A DNA stretch of 64,000 bases from Oricola indica (GCF_019966595.1 NZ_JAINFJ010000005.1:277924-341923), one strand, 5' to 3'; numbered from the stretch's first letter, positions 25,890 through 36,270 are shown. Notes: generated from the sequence alone by a model not told the origin. Made by a program: numbers and translations.

Positions 25890-28457
25890 TCAGGACGTCC
25901 CGAAGTCGACCGGCTGCGTGGTCGCCGTCGCGTCCTTTTCCTTGTCGTCGCGGTCGAGCGCACCCGGCCGCAACTTGAACAGGATCAGCAGCGGCGCAGC
26001 GATGAAGATCGACGAATAAGTGCCCACCACGACGCCGAAGATCATCGCCGCGACGAAGGATTGCAGCACCTCGCCACCGAAGAAGAACAGCGCCATCAAC
26101 GCCAGCAAGGTCGTCAGCGAGGTCTGGATCGTGCGCGGCAGCGTCTGGTTCATCGACAAGTCGAGGAGTTCGGGAAGCTGCATCTTCTTGTATCGTCGCA
26201 GATTCTCGCGCACGCGGTCATAGACCACCACCGTGTCGTTCAGCGAATAACCGACAATCGTCAGAATGGCCGCGATACTCGACAGGTTGAACTCCAGGCC
26301 CGTCACCACGAACATGCCGATGGTCAACAGCACGTCGTGCGTCGTCGCGATGATCGCGCCGACGGCGAACTGCCACTCGAAACGCAGCCAGATATAGACC
26401 AGGATCGCCAGAAGCGCCGAGACGACCGCAATCGTGCCCGCACGCGCCAGTTCGCCGGAAACGGTCGGACCGACGACCTCGACGCGGCGGAAATCGTAGT
26501 CCGCTTCCAGTTCAGAGCGCACATTGGTGATGACGGTCTGCTCGGCATTCTCGCCGCCGCCCTGCGCTTCGATGCGGACAAGCACATCGCGCTCCGTCCC
26601 GAAGCCCTGAACCTGCACGTCGCCAAGATTGAGGTTATTCAGCCGCGCGCGAATGTCGCCGATATCGGCTTGCTCCGACTTCGACTGGACCTCGATCAGC
26701 GAGCCGCCCTTGAAGTCGATGCCGAGATTCATGTTGACGGTCGCGAACAGCACCATGGATGCGATCACGAGGACCGCCGATCCGGAAAAGGTGATACGGC
26801 GAAGCCACATGAAGGCGATGCGCGTACCTTCCGGCACGAAAGTGACGGGACCGCGCGGCAGTTCCTTCGGCTTCTGACGGCGTACCCAGAACGCGATCAT
26901 CCAGCGCGTCAGAACGAATGCGGTGAAGACCGTCGTCACGATACCGATGGCCAGCGTCACCGCGAAGCCCCTGATCGGGCCGGACCCGAGATAGAACAGT
27001 ATCACCGCGGCGATCAGCGTGGTCAAGTTGGCGTCGACGATCGTCGCGAGCGCTTTCTGGAAGCCGGTATCGATCGCCTGGATGACGGATCGGCCTGCCG
27101 CGCGTTCCTCGCGTATTCGCTCGAAAATCAGAACGTTGGAATCGACCGCCATGCCGACGGTCAGGACGATACCGGCAATGCCGGGCAACGTCAGTGTCGC
27201 CCCGAGACCGGAAAGCGCGGCAACGACCAGTATGACGTTCACGATGAGCGCGACATTCGCGACCAGTCCGAAGAACCCGTAGGCCAGGAACATGAAGGCC
27301 ACGACAAGGATCGAGCCGATGATGCCGGCGATCTCGCCCGCCGCGACGGAGTCCGCGCCAAGGCTCGGACCAACCGTCCGTTCCTCGACGAATGTCGGCG
27401 TCAATGGCAGCGCGCCGGCGCGCAGGAGAATGGCAAGGTCGTTGGCGCCCTCGACCGAGAAATTGCCGGAAATCTGCCCCGAACCGCCAAGGATCGGCTC
27501 GTTGATCACCGGCGCGGACACAACCTGGTTATCGAGGACGATGGCGAAGGGCCGCCCGACATTTTCCTGTGTCGCGCGTCCGAAACGCTGCGCGCCCGTG
27601 CCGTCGAAGCGGAACGTGACGATCGGTTCGTTGGTGCGCTGGTCGAAACCGGCCTGCGCATCCTCGAGATTCTCGCCGGTGACGATTTCGCGCGTCTCGA
27701 TGAGATAGGGAATGGGCGGATCGTCGGTCGAATAGAGCACCTCCGTACCCGCCGGCGGCCGCGTGTTGATCGCATCCTCGACCGGCGTCGTGACATCGAC
27801 CATCTGGAAGGTCAGCCGCGCGGTCGTTCCGATCAGGTCCTTGAGGCGCTGCGGGTCGTCGAGACCCGGCACCTGCACGATAATCCGATCCGTGCCCTGA
27901 CGCTGGATGACCGGTTCGGTCGTGCCGAGTTCATCGATACGGCCTCGAATGACTTCAACGGTTTGCGTCACCGCCTGCGCCATGCGGTAATCGATGCCCT
28001 GGTCGGTGATATTGAACTGGAAAAGGCCGGGTTCGGGCTCGTCCCGCGTCACTTCCTGCAGGATGCCGCCGGACAAAAGGCCGCCGGAGACGGGCTCGGT
28101 CAAGGAAGCAAGGGCCGTCTTGGCTCTCTCGATGTCCGCTTCGTCGCGAATGCGAACGGTCACCGTCTGTCCCCGACCGCTCAGGCCGGTATAGCCGATG
28201 CTGTCCGCACGCAGCAGCCGCCGCACGTCGTCGCGCACCGTTTCAAGGCGGTTTTCTACGAGTTCCTGGCGATCAAGCTTCAATTGCAGATGGACGCCGC
28301 CCTGAAGATCGAGACCCAGCGCCAATCGGCTTTGCGGCAGGAACCCCGGAAAGGACTGCAGCGTGGTCGGTGCGAAGAGGTTCGGGATCGCGAACAGGAT
28401 CCCGACGACAACCGCCAACCAGATCAGCACGGTTTTCCAGGGTGAAAAATAGAGCAT
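25890..28457 (-). CDS. secDF: Fused protein-export subunit SecD/SecF
   Basis: An 855-residue inner-membrane fusion of SecD (about 1-520) and SecF (about 540-855), each with six membrane helices and a large periplasmic domain. It uses the proton gradient to pull exported proteins through SecYEG. SecD features are LGLDLQGGVHLQL and GMAVDSNVLIFERIREE; SecF features are NLGIDFKGGSLIEV, IVGYSLNDTVVVYDRVREN and LPRTIQTSLTTLLA. The single-chain form is common in rhizobia. yajC lies 112 bp upstream. Confidence 0.95.
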   Translation of the reverse strand: MLYFSPWKTVLIWLAVVVGILFAIPNLFAPTTLQSFPGFLPQSRLALGLDLQGGVHLQLKLDRQELVENRLETVRDDVRRLLRADSIGYTGLSGRGQTVTVRIRDEADIERAKTALASLTEPVSGGLLSGGILQEVTRDEPEPGLFQFNITDQGIDYRMAQAVTQTVEVIRGRIDELGTTEPVIQRQGTDRIIVQVPGLDDPQRLKDLIGTTARLTFQMVDVTTPVEDAINTRPPAGTEVLYSTDDPPIPYLIETREIVTGENLEDAQAGFDQRTNEPIVTFRFDGTGAQRFGRATQENVGRPFAIVLDNQVVSAPVINEPILGGSGQISGNFSVEGANDLAILLRAGALPLTPTFVEERTVGPSLGADSVAAGEIAGIIGSILVVAFMFLAYGFFGLVANVALIVNVILVVAALSGLGATLTLPGIAGIVLTVGMAVDSNVLIFERIREERAAGRSVIQAIDTGFQKALATIVDANLTTLIAAVILFYLGSGPIRGFAVTLAIGIVTTVFTAFVLTRWMIAFWVRRQKPKELPRGPVTFVPEGTRIAFMWLRRITFSGSAVLVIASMVLFATVNMNLGIDFKGGSLIEVQSKSEQADIGDIRARLNNLNLGDVQVQGFGTERDVLVRIEAQGGGENAEQTVITNVRSELEADYDFRRVEVVGPTVSGELARAGTIAVVSALLAILVYIWLRFEWQFAVGAIIATTHDVLLTIGMFVVTGLEFNLSSIAAILTIVGYSLNDTVVVYDRVRENLRRYKKMQLPELLDLSMNQTLPRTIQTSLTTLLALMALFFFGGEVLQSFVAAMIFGVVVGTYSSIFIAAPLLILFKLRPGALDRDDKEKDATATTQPVDFGTS

Positions 28458-28569
28458 GTCGCTACAGTCTCGCCTTCAATGACGCGGTCGAAGCGGACGC
28501 CGTCGCGTCCGCTGCCGCACCTGCCGTGCGTAATGCGCCATGTTTAAGGCGCAGGGGCCGCGGCCCTTG

Positions 28570-28920
28570 TTATTTTTTCGCCGCGTCGTTCGCCGCGACC
28601 GGTTCGCCCTTGACGCGGACATCCGCGATCATCGAGCGAATAACCCGGATCTTCACGTTCTGGGCGATCTCGACTTCGACTTCCGTGTCGTCGACGACCT
28701 TGGTCACCTTGCCGATAATCCCGCCACCGGTCACGACAGTGTCGTTGCGGCGGACCGCCTTGAGCATTTCCTCGCGCTTCTTCATCTGCGTGCGCTGCGG
28801 CCGGATGATGAGGAAATACATCACCACGAAAATCAGCAGGAAAGGCAGGATGCTCATGATGATGTCTGCGCCGCCGGCTGAACCACCGGCCGCCTGCGCA
28901 TAGGCGGGTGTTACGAACAT
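28570..28920 (-). CDS. yajC: SecDF-associated translocase subunit YajC
   Basis: A 116-residue protein with one membrane helix (SILPFLLIFVVMYFLIIRPQ, residues 23-42) whose RPQ...KKREEM continuation and GGIIGKV motif define YajC. It joins SecDF at the Sec translocon. The ATG giving MFVTPAYAQ was chosen by family alignment; the longer open frame upstream is not supported. Confidence 0.93.
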   Translation of the reverse strand: MFVTPAYAQAAGGSAGGADIIMSILPFLLIFVVMYFLIIRPQRTQMKKREEMLKAVRRNDTVVTGGGIIGKVTKVVDDTEVEVEIAQNVKIRVIRSMIADVRVKGEPVAANDAAKK

Positions 28921-29051
28921 GAAATACTCCGTGGACCCGTGCCGAAGCACGGCTTGAAAATTTGTCGCGAATATAGTCAGCAAATGCCCCAATGCAACCA
29001 CAAGCGGACTGTCCGTGACCCGCAAGGCACTGTTCGCAGGAGGAAACCGCC

Positions 29052-29924
29052 ATGACCGACGCCATCGCCGCGCTGAATGCGAAACTCGACCGGCTCGTCG
29101 CCGCGATGGAACGCATGGCGCCGCCTGAACCGCAGGCGCCCGACTTCGCCGCCGCGGAGTGCTTTGTATGGGATGCAAACCTTGGCGCTCTGGCCCCGGT
29201 GCCGGTGGTCAATCGTGTGGAAATCGCCCTCATCCGCGGTGTCGACCGGGTCCGCGACATCCTTCTCGACAACACCCGCCGCTTCGCGGAAGGACTGCCC
29301 GCAAACAATGTTCTGCTCTGGGGCGCGCGCGGTATGGGCAAATCGTCGCTGGTCAAGGCCTCGCACGCCACCGTGGCGACGGAAACGGGCACGCCGCTCA
29401 AGCTTATCGAAATCCACCGCGAGGATATCGACGCACTGCCGCGCCTGATGCACATCCTGAAATCGGCCGACGCGCGCTTCATCGTCTTCTGCGACGACCT
29501 CTCCTTTGACCAGGACGACACCTCGTACAAATCACTGAAGGCTGCGCTCGACGGTGGCGTCGAAGGGCGGCCTGACAACGTCATTTTCTACGCCACCTCG
29601 AACCGCCGTCACCTGCTGCCGCGCGACATGATCGAAAACGAGCGCTCGACGGCGATCAATCCGTCGGAGGCCGTGGAAGAGAAGGTTTCGCTGTCCGACC
29701 GTTTCGGCCTGTGGCTCGGGTTCCACAAATGCAGCCAGGACGACTATCTGGCGATGGTCGAAGGCTATGTGCGCCATTTCGGGCTGGAAATCGAACCGGA
29801 GGAGTTGCGCCGCGACAGCCTGGAATGGGCGACGACGCGCGGAAGCCGGTCCGGACGCGTCGCCTGGCAGTATGTGAACGATCTGGCCGGCCGTCTCGGC
29901 CAGCGCCTGGAAGCGGGCTCTTAG
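29052..29924 (+). CDS. DUF815 family AAA-type ATPase
   Basis: A 290-residue P-loop ATPase. The Walker A is WGARGMGKSSLV, Walker B is FIVFCDDLSF, and the DUF815 signatures KALDGGVEGRPDNVIFYATSN (shown in part: YATSNRRHLLPRDM) and LSDRFGLWLGFH follow. Its role is unknown; the family resembles loader-type AAA proteins. An AGGAGG ribosome site lies just before the ATG. It is divergent from yajC and converges on the nlpD-like gene with 3 bp between the stops. Confidence 0.85.
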   Translation: MTDAIAALNAKLDRLVAAMERMAPPEPQAPDFAAAECFVWDANLGALAPVPVVNRVEIALIRGVDRVRDILLDNTRRFAEGLPANNVLLWGARGMGKSSLVKASHATVATETGTPLKLIEIHREDIDALPRLMHILKSADARFIVFCDDLSFDQDDTSYKSLKAALDGGVEGRPDNVIFYATSNRRHLLPRDMIENERSTAINPSEAVEEKVSLSDRFGLWLGFHKCSQDDYLAMVEGYVRHFGLEIEPEELRRDSLEWATTRGSRSGRVAWQYVNDLAGRLGQRLEAGS

Positions 29925-29927
29925 GAC

Positions 29928-31472
29928 CTACTGCAGATAGGTCATCGGATTGACCGGCGCGGAGTTCTTGCGCACTTCGAAGTGAAGCTGCGGCTGCTTG
30001 GCCGCACCGGACATGCCGGACGAGGCGATCTGCTGGCCACGCTTGACCTGCTGGCCGTGCTTGACGTCGATGTCCGAGACATGGCCGTAGACCGTCACCA
30101 CGCCGTCGCTGTGACGCACGAGAATGGTCTTGCCCAGTTCCTTGAGCCCGTCAGCCGCGTAGATCACAACGCCATTCTCTGCCGCCTTGACGGGCGTGCC
30201 GTTCGGTACGGAGATATCGATACCGTCATTGGCCCGGCCGCCACTGTTGGAGCCAAAGGCGCTTACGACGCGCCCCTGTACCGGCCAGCGCATGGTCTTG
30301 ACGCCCGTTGAATCCGGAGCTTTCGCCGTTTCGGTGGTCTCGATCTTGCGGATGGAGCCTTTATCGGGCTTCGCCGACTTTGTCGGAGGCGTGTATTCGG
30401 CGATCTTCTTGGCCGGAGCCGACTTGACCGTACTGGTCTTGACCGGATCGAGCGATTTGGCCGAAGCGACCGTGCTCTTCTCGGCGGACAGGCCCGGAAT
30501 GATCAGCTTCTGCCCGATACGCACCGTATCGGTGGACATGCTGTTGACCTGCTTGATTGCCGCGACACTCGCCCCGGTACGGCGCGAGATTGCGGAAAGC
30601 GTGTCGCCCGCGACGACTGTGTAGAGCCCGCCATCACCCATGACCGCCCTGCGCGCCGGAGCCGGTGCCGGAGCCGGACTGTCGATCTTTCCGAGCGAAG
30701 CGACCTGCGTTCCCGGGCGGTTCTGCGGCCGCGGCGCGGCGTCGCCCACTGTCCCGACAGTCGACCGTGCCTTGGCGACCTTCGGATTCTTGTCCGGAGC
30801 CGAAACACCGGCATCGCGCGAATAGACATAGGTTGGAATGCGAATCTGCTGGCCGACATGCACCGATTTGGCGTCGGAGATGCCGTTGGCCTTCATGATC
30901 TCATCGGCAGGCACGCCATAGCGCCGCGACAGATTGTAGATCGTTTCGCCCTCGCGCAACGTCACCTGGGTCGCGCCATTGGACGACCAGCCACCGGCGC
31001 CGGACGAAGGTGCCGGAAGCGGCTTGGACTGTGTCGCAACCGACGCTGTCGTCATCTGAGAAACGTTGTTCGGTGCGTTGTAGGTCGGCGCATTGTAGCT
31101 CGGCGCCTGATAGGTCGGCGCGGCCGGCTGCTGTTGCTGCTGTGAATAGAGCGGTGCCTGCCCCCCGACTGCGCCAACGGGCTGCGGCGGCGAGGTGCGC
31201 CCGTCGGACGGTCTCGGAAGTCCCGCGCGGCCGACCTGTCCCGGCGCAATGCTGCCGGTGGACGACGGATCCACACCAGGGCTGTAGCTCGGCTGACCGT
31301 AACTGCCTTGCGAGGAAGCGACTTCCGACTGGGTCGGAATCGCGCCGGTATAGAAGCCGTCATTGAAACGGACCACGTTCGAACTGCATCCGGCGACAAG
31401 GCCGCCGATGGAGAGAATCGTTGCCGCCTTCAAAAGGCCCGGCATCGCTGAACTGGTGAATTTCTTACGCAT
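29928..31472 (-). CDS. nlpD: NlpD-like LysM/M23 lipoprotein with a degenerate active site
   Basis: A roughly 514-residue envelope lipoprotein. The lipobox LVAGC follows a short basic start (MRKKF), so the MRKKF ATG was chosen. Next come a Pro/Gln/Ser-rich linker, two LysM domains (GETIYNLSRRYGVPADEIM and GDTLSAISRRTGASVAAIK) and a C-terminal M23/LytM domain. The M23 metal motifs are broken: NDGIDI replaces the usual HxGxD histidine and QLHFEVR lacks the first His of HxH, so it is likely an amidase activator like NlpD/DipM and not a hydrolase. It lies downstream of pcm, as in surE-pcm-nlpD of E. coli. Confidence 0.88.
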   Translation of the reverse strand: MRKKFTSSAMPGLLKAATILSIGGLVAGCSSNVVRFNDGFYTGAIPTQSEVASSQGSYGQPSYSPGVDPSSTGSIAPGQVGRAGLPRPSDGRTSPPQPVGAVGGQAPLYSQQQQQPAAPTYQAPSYNAPTYNAPNNVSQMTTASVATQSKPLPAPSSGAGGWSSNGATQVTLREGETIYNLSRRYGVPADEIMKANGISDAKSVHVGQQIRIPTYVYSRDAGVSAPDKNPKVAKARSTVGTVGDAAPRPQNRPGTQVASLGKIDSPAPAPAPARRAVMGDGGLYTVVAGDTLSAISRRTGASVAAIKQVNSMSTDTVRIGQKLIIPGLSAEKSTVASAKSLDPVKTSTVKSAPAKKIAEYTPPTKSAKPDKGSIRKIETTETAKAPDSTGVKTMRWPVQGRVVSAFGSNSGGRANDGIDISVPNGTPVKAAENGVVIYAADGLKELGKTILVRHSDGVVTVYGHVSDIDVKHGQQVKRGQQIASSGMSGAAKQPQLHFEVRKNSAPVNPMTYLQ

Positions 31473-31583
31473 CACGCCACTCACATCCATTCGGATCACA
31501 GCATGATTAAAGCGCGTTAATGTTACTGCACGGTTAAGCGCATGTTTGCGATTTCGAGTCCGTCTCGCGATTCCCGCTCTGCG

Positions 31584-32246
31584 TCACAGTATTGCGGGCA
31601 ATCCGGACATCAATGGCTGGAAGCGCACCGTGCCGATATCCTCGCGCTCGAACCGGCTGCCGACCTTGGTCATGCGCACCAGGGACTGCGCCTGCTCTCC
31701 GCTGCCGATCGCGCAGATCATCGATCCACCCGAAACAAGCTGCTCGACGAAGCTTCGCGGAATCGAATCGAAAGCAGCCCAGCAGACGATCCTGTCGAAA
31801 GGCCCCTCACCGCTCCCCGACGAACCGTCGGCGTGGGTCGCGATCACATTGGTAAGCCCGAGGTGACGCATTCGATGGACCGCGTCGGCATGCAGCGTCT
31901 TGTAGCGTTCCACCGTGTAGACGCGCTTGGCCAGCCGCGACAGGACCGACGCGGTGTAACCGGATCCCGTGCCGATCTCCAGCACTCGCTGGGTCCCGTC
32001 CAGCCCCATCTGGTGGATGATGCGCGCCTGGAGGTCGATACCCTCGATCGTTTCCCCGCAGGCGATCGGGATCGTCCCCGTCCCCATCGCGATGGACGCG
32101 TAGGCCGCATCGACGAAATCCCGGCGCGGCACCGATTCGATGGCCGCCATCAAAGGCTTGTCGTCCAGTCCTGTGGCGCGCATGCGCAAGAGGAAGGCGG
32201 CGAAACCCTCCCGTTCGGCCTCGCTGACGGGACGCTTCGCATTCAT
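31584..32246 (-). CDS. pcm: Protein-L-isoaspartate O-methyltransferase
   Basis: Repairs isoaspartyl residues in aged proteins using SAM. The 220 residues hold [20 protein letters not shown], the SAM motif [17 protein letters not shown] and [11 protein letters not shown], as in Pcm of the surE-pcm-nlpD group. It overlaps surE by 4 bp (ATGA). A second, more divergent PIMT-like gene sits at 57.3 kb. Confidence 0.93.
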   Translation of the reverse strand: MNAKRPVSEAEREGFAAFLLRMRATGLDDKPLMAAIESVPRRDFVDAAYASIAMGTGTIPIACGETIEGIDLQARIIHQMGLDGTQRVLEIGTGSGYTASVLSRLAKRVYTVERYKTLHADAVHRMRHLGLTNVIATHADGSSGSGEGPFDRIVCWAAFDSIPRSFVEQLVSGGSMICAIGSGEQAQSLVRMTKVGSRFEREDIGTVRFQPLMSGLPAIL

Positions 32247-33001
32247 GCAAGCGCCTCCGCCAGCCGGGCGGAAACCTCATGCGCCGTCAGATCGAGCTTC
32301 AGCGGCGTCACCGAAATGCGATTGCGCGCGAGCGCCATCACGTCGCTCTGGTCGTGCGCTTTCGAATAATCTCGTCCGAAACGGATCCAGAAATACGGCA
32401 ACCCGCGGCCATCGGCGCGTTCCTCGACGGAGAGACCGTGCACAAGCTTGCCCTGCCGCGTGACATCGACACCCTCGATTTCGTCGATACCGCAATTGGG
32501 GAAATTCACATTCAGGAACGTGCCGGGATCCATGTCCACTTCGACGAGTTTCCGGAGTAGATCCGGCGCGTGATGCTCGACGACCTCCCACGGCACAACG
32601 CGGTGGCGGTTTTCGAAATTATAGGCCTGCGAAAGCGCGATCGACCGGATGCCCAGCAAAGTGCCCTCCATCGCGCCCGCCACCGTGCCGGAATAGGTCA
32701 CGTCGTCGGCGAGGTTCGCACCAGAGTTCACGCCGGACAGCACGAGATCGGGCTTGCCCGGCATGACATGGGTCACGGCCATGATGACACAATCCGTCGG
32801 CGTTCCGCGCAGCGCGAAGCGCCGTTCGGAAATCTCGCGCAGCCGCAGCGGATCGTTGATCGTCAGCGAATGCGCCAGCCCGCTCTGGTCCGTCTCCGGC
32901 GCAACCACCCACACATCGTCGGAAATCGTTGCCGCGATGCGCTCGAGGGAAGCGAGCCCCTCGGCGTGAATGCCGTCGTCATTGGTGATCAGGATACGCA
33001 T
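32243..33001 (-). CDS. surE: 5-prime/3-prime nucleotidase SurE
   Basis: A 252-residue metal-dependent nucleotidase that dephosphorylates nucleoside monophosphates, linked with stationary-phase survival. Metal-site motifs are [13 protein letters not shown] at the N-terminus and [23 protein letters not shown] around residue 90. It is followed by pcm (4-bp overlap) and preceded by serS at 13 bp, so one operon. Confidence 0.95.
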   Translation of the reverse strand: MRILITNDDGIHAEGLASLERIAATISDDVWVVAPETDQSGLAHSLTINDPLRLREISERRFALRGTPTDCVIMAVTHVMPGKPDLVLSGVNSGANLADDVTYSGTVAGAMEGTLLGIRSIALSQAYNFENRHRVVPWEVVEHHAPDLLRKLVEVDMDPGTFLNVNFPNCGIDEIEGVDVTRQGKLVHGLSVEERADGRGLPYFWIRFGRDYSKAHDQSDVMALARNRISVTPLKLDLTAHEVSARLAEALA

Positions 33002-33013
33002 GATGCCCCGCTT

Positions 33014-34291
33014 TTAGCCGCCGATGATCTCCACGCCACCCATATAGGGCTTCAGCGCGTCCGGGACGCGAATCGTCCCGTCGGCATTCTGATAGTTTTC
33101 CATGACGGCGATGAGGGCACGACCCATCGCCACACCCGAACCGTTGAGTGTGTGAACGAACCGTGTCTCCTTCTCGCCCTCGGCACGGTAGCGCGCATTC
33201 ATGCGACGCGCCTGGAAATCGCCGCAGACCGAGCAAGACGAGATCTCGCGATAGGCCTCTTGCCCCGGAAGCCAGACCTCGATGTCGTAGGTCTTGCGCG
33301 CGCCGAAACCCATGTCGCCCGTGCACAACACGACAGTGCGGAAATGCAGCCCCAGCCCCGCAAGGATCGCCTCCGCGCACTGAGTCATACGCTCATGCTC
33401 GTCGATCGAACTGTCCGCGTCGGTGATCGAGACCATCTCGACTTTATAAAACTGGTGCTGGCGCAAATAGCCACGCGTGTCGCGCCCGGCAGACCCCGCC
33501 TCCGAGCGGAAACAGGGCGTCAGCGCGGTGTAGCGACGTGGCAGCGTGGCCGCATCAACGATTACGTCGCGCACGAGATTGGTCAGCGAGACTTCCGCCG
33601 TCGGGATCAGCCAGAAACCTTCCCGCGTCTGGAAAAGATCCTCGGAAAACTTCGGCAACTGGCCGGTGCCGTACATGGCGTCATCGCGCACGAGCAGCGG
33701 CGGGTTCACTTCGGTGTAGCCGTGCTCCTGCGTGTGCATGTCGAGCATGTATTGTCCGAGCGCGCGTTCCAGCCGCGCCAGACCGCCCTGAATGACCGTG
33801 AAGCGCGAACCCGAGAGCTTCGCGGCGGTCTCGAAATCCATCTGGCCGAGCCCTTCGCCCAGCTCGAAATGCTCTTTCGGCGCGAAGTCGAAGACCGGCT
33901 TCTGGCCGCTCATGCGGATTTCGACATTGTCGTTCTCGTCCGCCCCGACCGGCACGTCGTCGAGCGGCAGGTTCGGAATACGCGACAGCGCGTCGTTCAA
34001 CTCCGCTGTGAGCGCGCGTTCGGTCTCCTCGCCCGCCTGGATGAACGACTTGATCTCGGCGACCTCGGCTTTCAGCGCCTCCGCCTTTTCCGGCTCCTTC
34101 GCCGCCATGGCCGCGCCGATCTCCTTGGAGGCGGCGTTGCGGCGCGACTGCGCCTCTTGCAGCTTGGTGACATGCGCACGGCGCTTTTCGTCGAGTTCGA
34201 TCAGGGTTGCGGCTTCGGGCGCCGCGCCGCGCTTCTTCAGCGCTTCGTCCAGCGCCTCTGCATTGTCGCGGATCCAACGGATGTCGAGCAT
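33014..34291 (-). CDS. serS: Serine-tRNA ligase
   Basis: A 425-residue class II synthetase. The N-terminal coiled-coil arm (residues 30-110, with [16 protein letters not shown]) binds the long variable arm of tRNA-Ser. Catalytic motifs are [27 protein letters not shown] (given in part as [12 protein letters not shown], motif 2) and [18 protein letters not shown] (motif 3). Length and order agree with bacterial SerRS. Confidence 0.96.
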   Translation of the reverse strand: MLDIRWIRDNAEALDEALKKRGAAPEAATLIELDEKRRAHVTKLQEAQSRRNAASKEIGAAMAAKEPEKAEALKAEVAEIKSFIQAGEETERALTAELNDALSRIPNLPLDDVPVGADENDNVEIRMSGQKPVFDFAPKEHFELGEGLGQMDFETAAKLSGSRFTVIQGGLARLERALGQYMLDMHTQEHGYTEVNPPLLVRDDAMYGTGQLPKFSEDLFQTREGFWLIPTAEVSLTNLVRDVIVDAATLPRRYTALTPCFRSEAGSAGRDTRGYLRQHQFYKVEMVSITDADSSIDEHERMTQCAEAILAGLGLHFRTVVLCTGDMGFGARKTYDIEVWLPGQEAYREISSCSVCGDFQARRMNARYRAEGEKETRFVHTLNGSGVAMGRALIAVMENYQNADGTIRVPDALKPYMGGVEIIGG

Positions 34292-34385
34292 GGCTCAAGT
34301 CCTGTCAAAATGAAGAATCTGGAAATCGGGTGGGATGTCGCCCGAAAGGCGGCGACGGTCAAGGGCAGCGCGCGCCGCGCCGCCC

Positions 34386-35234
34386 TCAGGACGACTTGGT
34401 GTCGTCGTCGTCTTCCGTCTCGCCTTCGTCGTCGGCTGCCTGCTCTCTCTGCTTGCGCTGTTTCTCGATATAGCGCGCCGAAAGGATCGACACTTCGTAG
34501 AGAAGGATCGTCGGCAGGGCGAGGCCGATCTGGGTCAGCGGGTCGGGAGGCGTCAGGATCGCCGCCGCCACGAAGGCGAAAACGATGGCGTATTTGCGCT
34601 TGTCGGCCAGCCCCTCGGTCGAGACGATGCCGGCGCGCGCGAGCAGCGTGATCGCCACGGGCAACTGGAACACCAGCCCGAACGCGAAAATCAGCGTCAT
34701 GATCAGGCTGAGATATTCCGACACCTTGGGCAGATGCTGGATCGTCGCGATGCCCTCGCCGCCGGTCTGCTCCATCGACAGGAAGAACCACATCGCCATG
34801 GGAATGACCATGAAGTAGACAAGAGCCGCGCCGAGCAGGAACAGGATCGGCGTCGCGATCAGATACGGAAAAAACGCCTGTCGCTCGTTCCTGTAGAGGC
34901 CAGGCGCGATGAACGCGTAAAGCTGCCCGGAGATCACCGGAAACGCCAGGACCAGGCCGCCGAAAGCGGCGATCTTGATCCGCGTGAAGAAGAACTCCTG
35001 GGGTGCGGTGTAAATGAACCGCACCTCGTCATGGCCGAGCTCGAGCCAGTCCACGGCCCACTGGAAGGGAATTACCAGCAAATTGAAGATCTGCGCCGAC
35101 ACCGCGTAGCAGAGGATGAACGCGATGAAAAACGCGCCGACGCTCCACATGAGGCGGCCGCGCAATTCGATGAGATGCGACATCAGCGGCGCCGCCGATG
35201 CCTCCATTTGCGCTTCTTCGTCGGCCTTGCTCAC
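34386..35234 (-). CDS. tatC: Sec-independent protein translocase TatC
   Basis: A 282-residue inner-membrane protein with six helices, the receptor for twin-arginine signal peptides. Signatures include the MSHLIELRGRL start region, FLTRIKIAAFGG-type loop (here FFTRIKIAAFGGL) and the Pro-rich TPPDPLTQIGLALP near the end. It starts with GTG in a 4-bp overlap with tatB. The charged, acidic tail is cytoplasmic. Confidence 0.95.
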   Translation of the reverse strand: MSKADEEAQMEASAAPLMSHLIELRGRLMWSVGAFFIAFILCYAVSAQIFNLLVIPFQWAVDWLELGHDEVRFIYTAPQEFFFTRIKIAAFGGLVLAFPVISGQLYAFIAPGLYRNERQAFFPYLIATPILFLLGAALVYFMVIPMAMWFFLSMEQTGGEGIATIQHLPKVSEYLSLIMTLIFAFGLVFQLPVAITLLARAGIVSTEGLADKRKYAIVFAFVAAAILTPPDPLTQIGLALPTILLYEVSILSARYIEKQRKQREQAADDEGETEDDDDTKSS

Positions 35235-35974
35235 GGCTGGTCCTTGCCGGCTGTCTTGCCCGCTTTCGATGCGGTTTTCGGTTTCGTGGTTCTCGTTGAG
35301 GTCGCGGACTTGGCTGCCGGGGATTTCGCTTTCGACGTTCCCGCCTTGCTGGCCGTCGTGGCCTTGCCGGTCGCGGGTTTGGCCGATGCCGTCTTGGTTG
35401 ATACCGTCTTGGTCGACGCGGTCTTGGCCGCTCCCGCCTTCTTCGTCGAACTCGCCGTCGACGACGCCCGCGATTTCGTAGCCGTTTTAGCGGCCGCCGG
35501 TTTCGAGGTTGCCGCCTTGGCCTTGCCCGTGGCGGCCGGCTTCTTCGCCGGTGCGGTCTTGGCAGGTTCGGTCTTGGCCGGTTCCGTCTTGGCGGGCTCT
35601 GTGGTCTTCGCCGCGGCGGTGCTGTCCGAGGACGCGGCGGTCTTTGGTTTGACCGACTGTTCGGCTTCCGAGGTCGCCTTCTTCAATTCGCTGCTGATGT
35701 CCTCGCCGACCTTGCCGAGAGGTTTCAGCGTGTCCTTGATCTTCCCGCGCGGGTCGAGACTCTTCAGGTCGTTCGCGATGTTGCGCACGTCGTCGAGTTC
35801 GGCTTCCTTGAGCGCGTCGTCGAACTGGCGCCGGAAATCACCGGCCATCTTGCGCAAACTGCTCGTCGTCCGCCCGAAAGTGCGCAGCATCTTCGGAAGG
35901 TCCTTCGGGCCGACGATAACGATCAGCACGATGGCGATGACAAGAAGTTCAGTCCAGCCGAAATCCGGCAACAT
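35231..35974 (-). CDS. tatB: Sec-independent protein translocase TatB with a long Lys/Ala/Thr-rich tail
   Basis: The first 60 residues are TatB: a membrane helix beginning LPDFGWTELLVIAIVLIVI, the GPKDLPKMLRTFG hinge and an amphipathic helix. The remaining 150 or so residues are low-complexity, including repeats of the type KTEPA-KTEPA-KTAPA and many AKTATKS units, making the protein longer (247) than E. coli TatB (171). TatB and TatC together receive Tat substrates such as folded cofactor proteins. Confidence 0.93.
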   Translation of the reverse strand: MLPDFGWTELLVIAIVLIVIVGPKDLPKMLRTFGRTTSSLRKMAGDFRRQFDDALKEAELDDVRNIANDLKSLDPRGKIKDTLKPLGKVGEDISSELKKATSEAEQSVKPKTAASSDSTAAAKTTEPAKTEPAKTEPAKTAPAKKPAATGKAKAATSKPAAAKTATKSRASSTASSTKKAGAAKTASTKTVSTKTASAKPATGKATTASKAGTSKAKSPAAKSATSTRTTKPKTASKAGKTAGKDQP

Positions 35975-36042
35975 GGCGGCTATCCATCCGCGCCATGGCG
36001 CAGCCGTTCGAAACGGCCGGGCTCATGGCGCTTAAAGGCTGA

Positions 36043-36270
36043 TCAGCTTTTGGTCTTCTCGGCGGTCGTCGTGTCGACAGACTCTTCGGACTTGTGCTCG
36101 ACAGTCTTCGCCTTGTCCGCCTTCTCGTCGGGATCATCTGCGAGCCCGCTGCGGAAATTCTTAATGCCCTTGGCGACGTCACCCATCAAATCTGGAATTT
36201 TGCCGCGCCCGAACAGCAGCAACACAATTACCAGTACGATGAGCCACTGCCACCATCCAAACACACCCAT
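36043..36270 (-). CDS. tatA: Sec-independent protein translocase TatA
   Basis: A 75-residue protein: one membrane helix ([16 protein letters not shown]), the [17 protein letters not shown] amphipathic helix with its FG-type hinge, and an acidic tail. It forms the Tat pore. It is first of the tatABC set, 38 bp after the orphan ABC ATPase gene. Confidence 0.95.
   Translation of the reverse strand: MGVFGWWQWLIVLVIVLLLFGRGKIPDLMGDVAKGIKNFRSGLADDPDEKADKAKTVEHKSEESVDTTTAEKTKS

Noticed and set aside
25476-28445. 989-codon plus-strand frame
   Set aside because: It is antisense to secDF and the Mth938 gene and shows no protein-family motif.
31475-31497. TGATCC-N16-CGTGA before the NlpD-like gene on the minus strand
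   Set aside because: The -10-like part lacks CGTA and it runs into the start codon, so it is probably chance.
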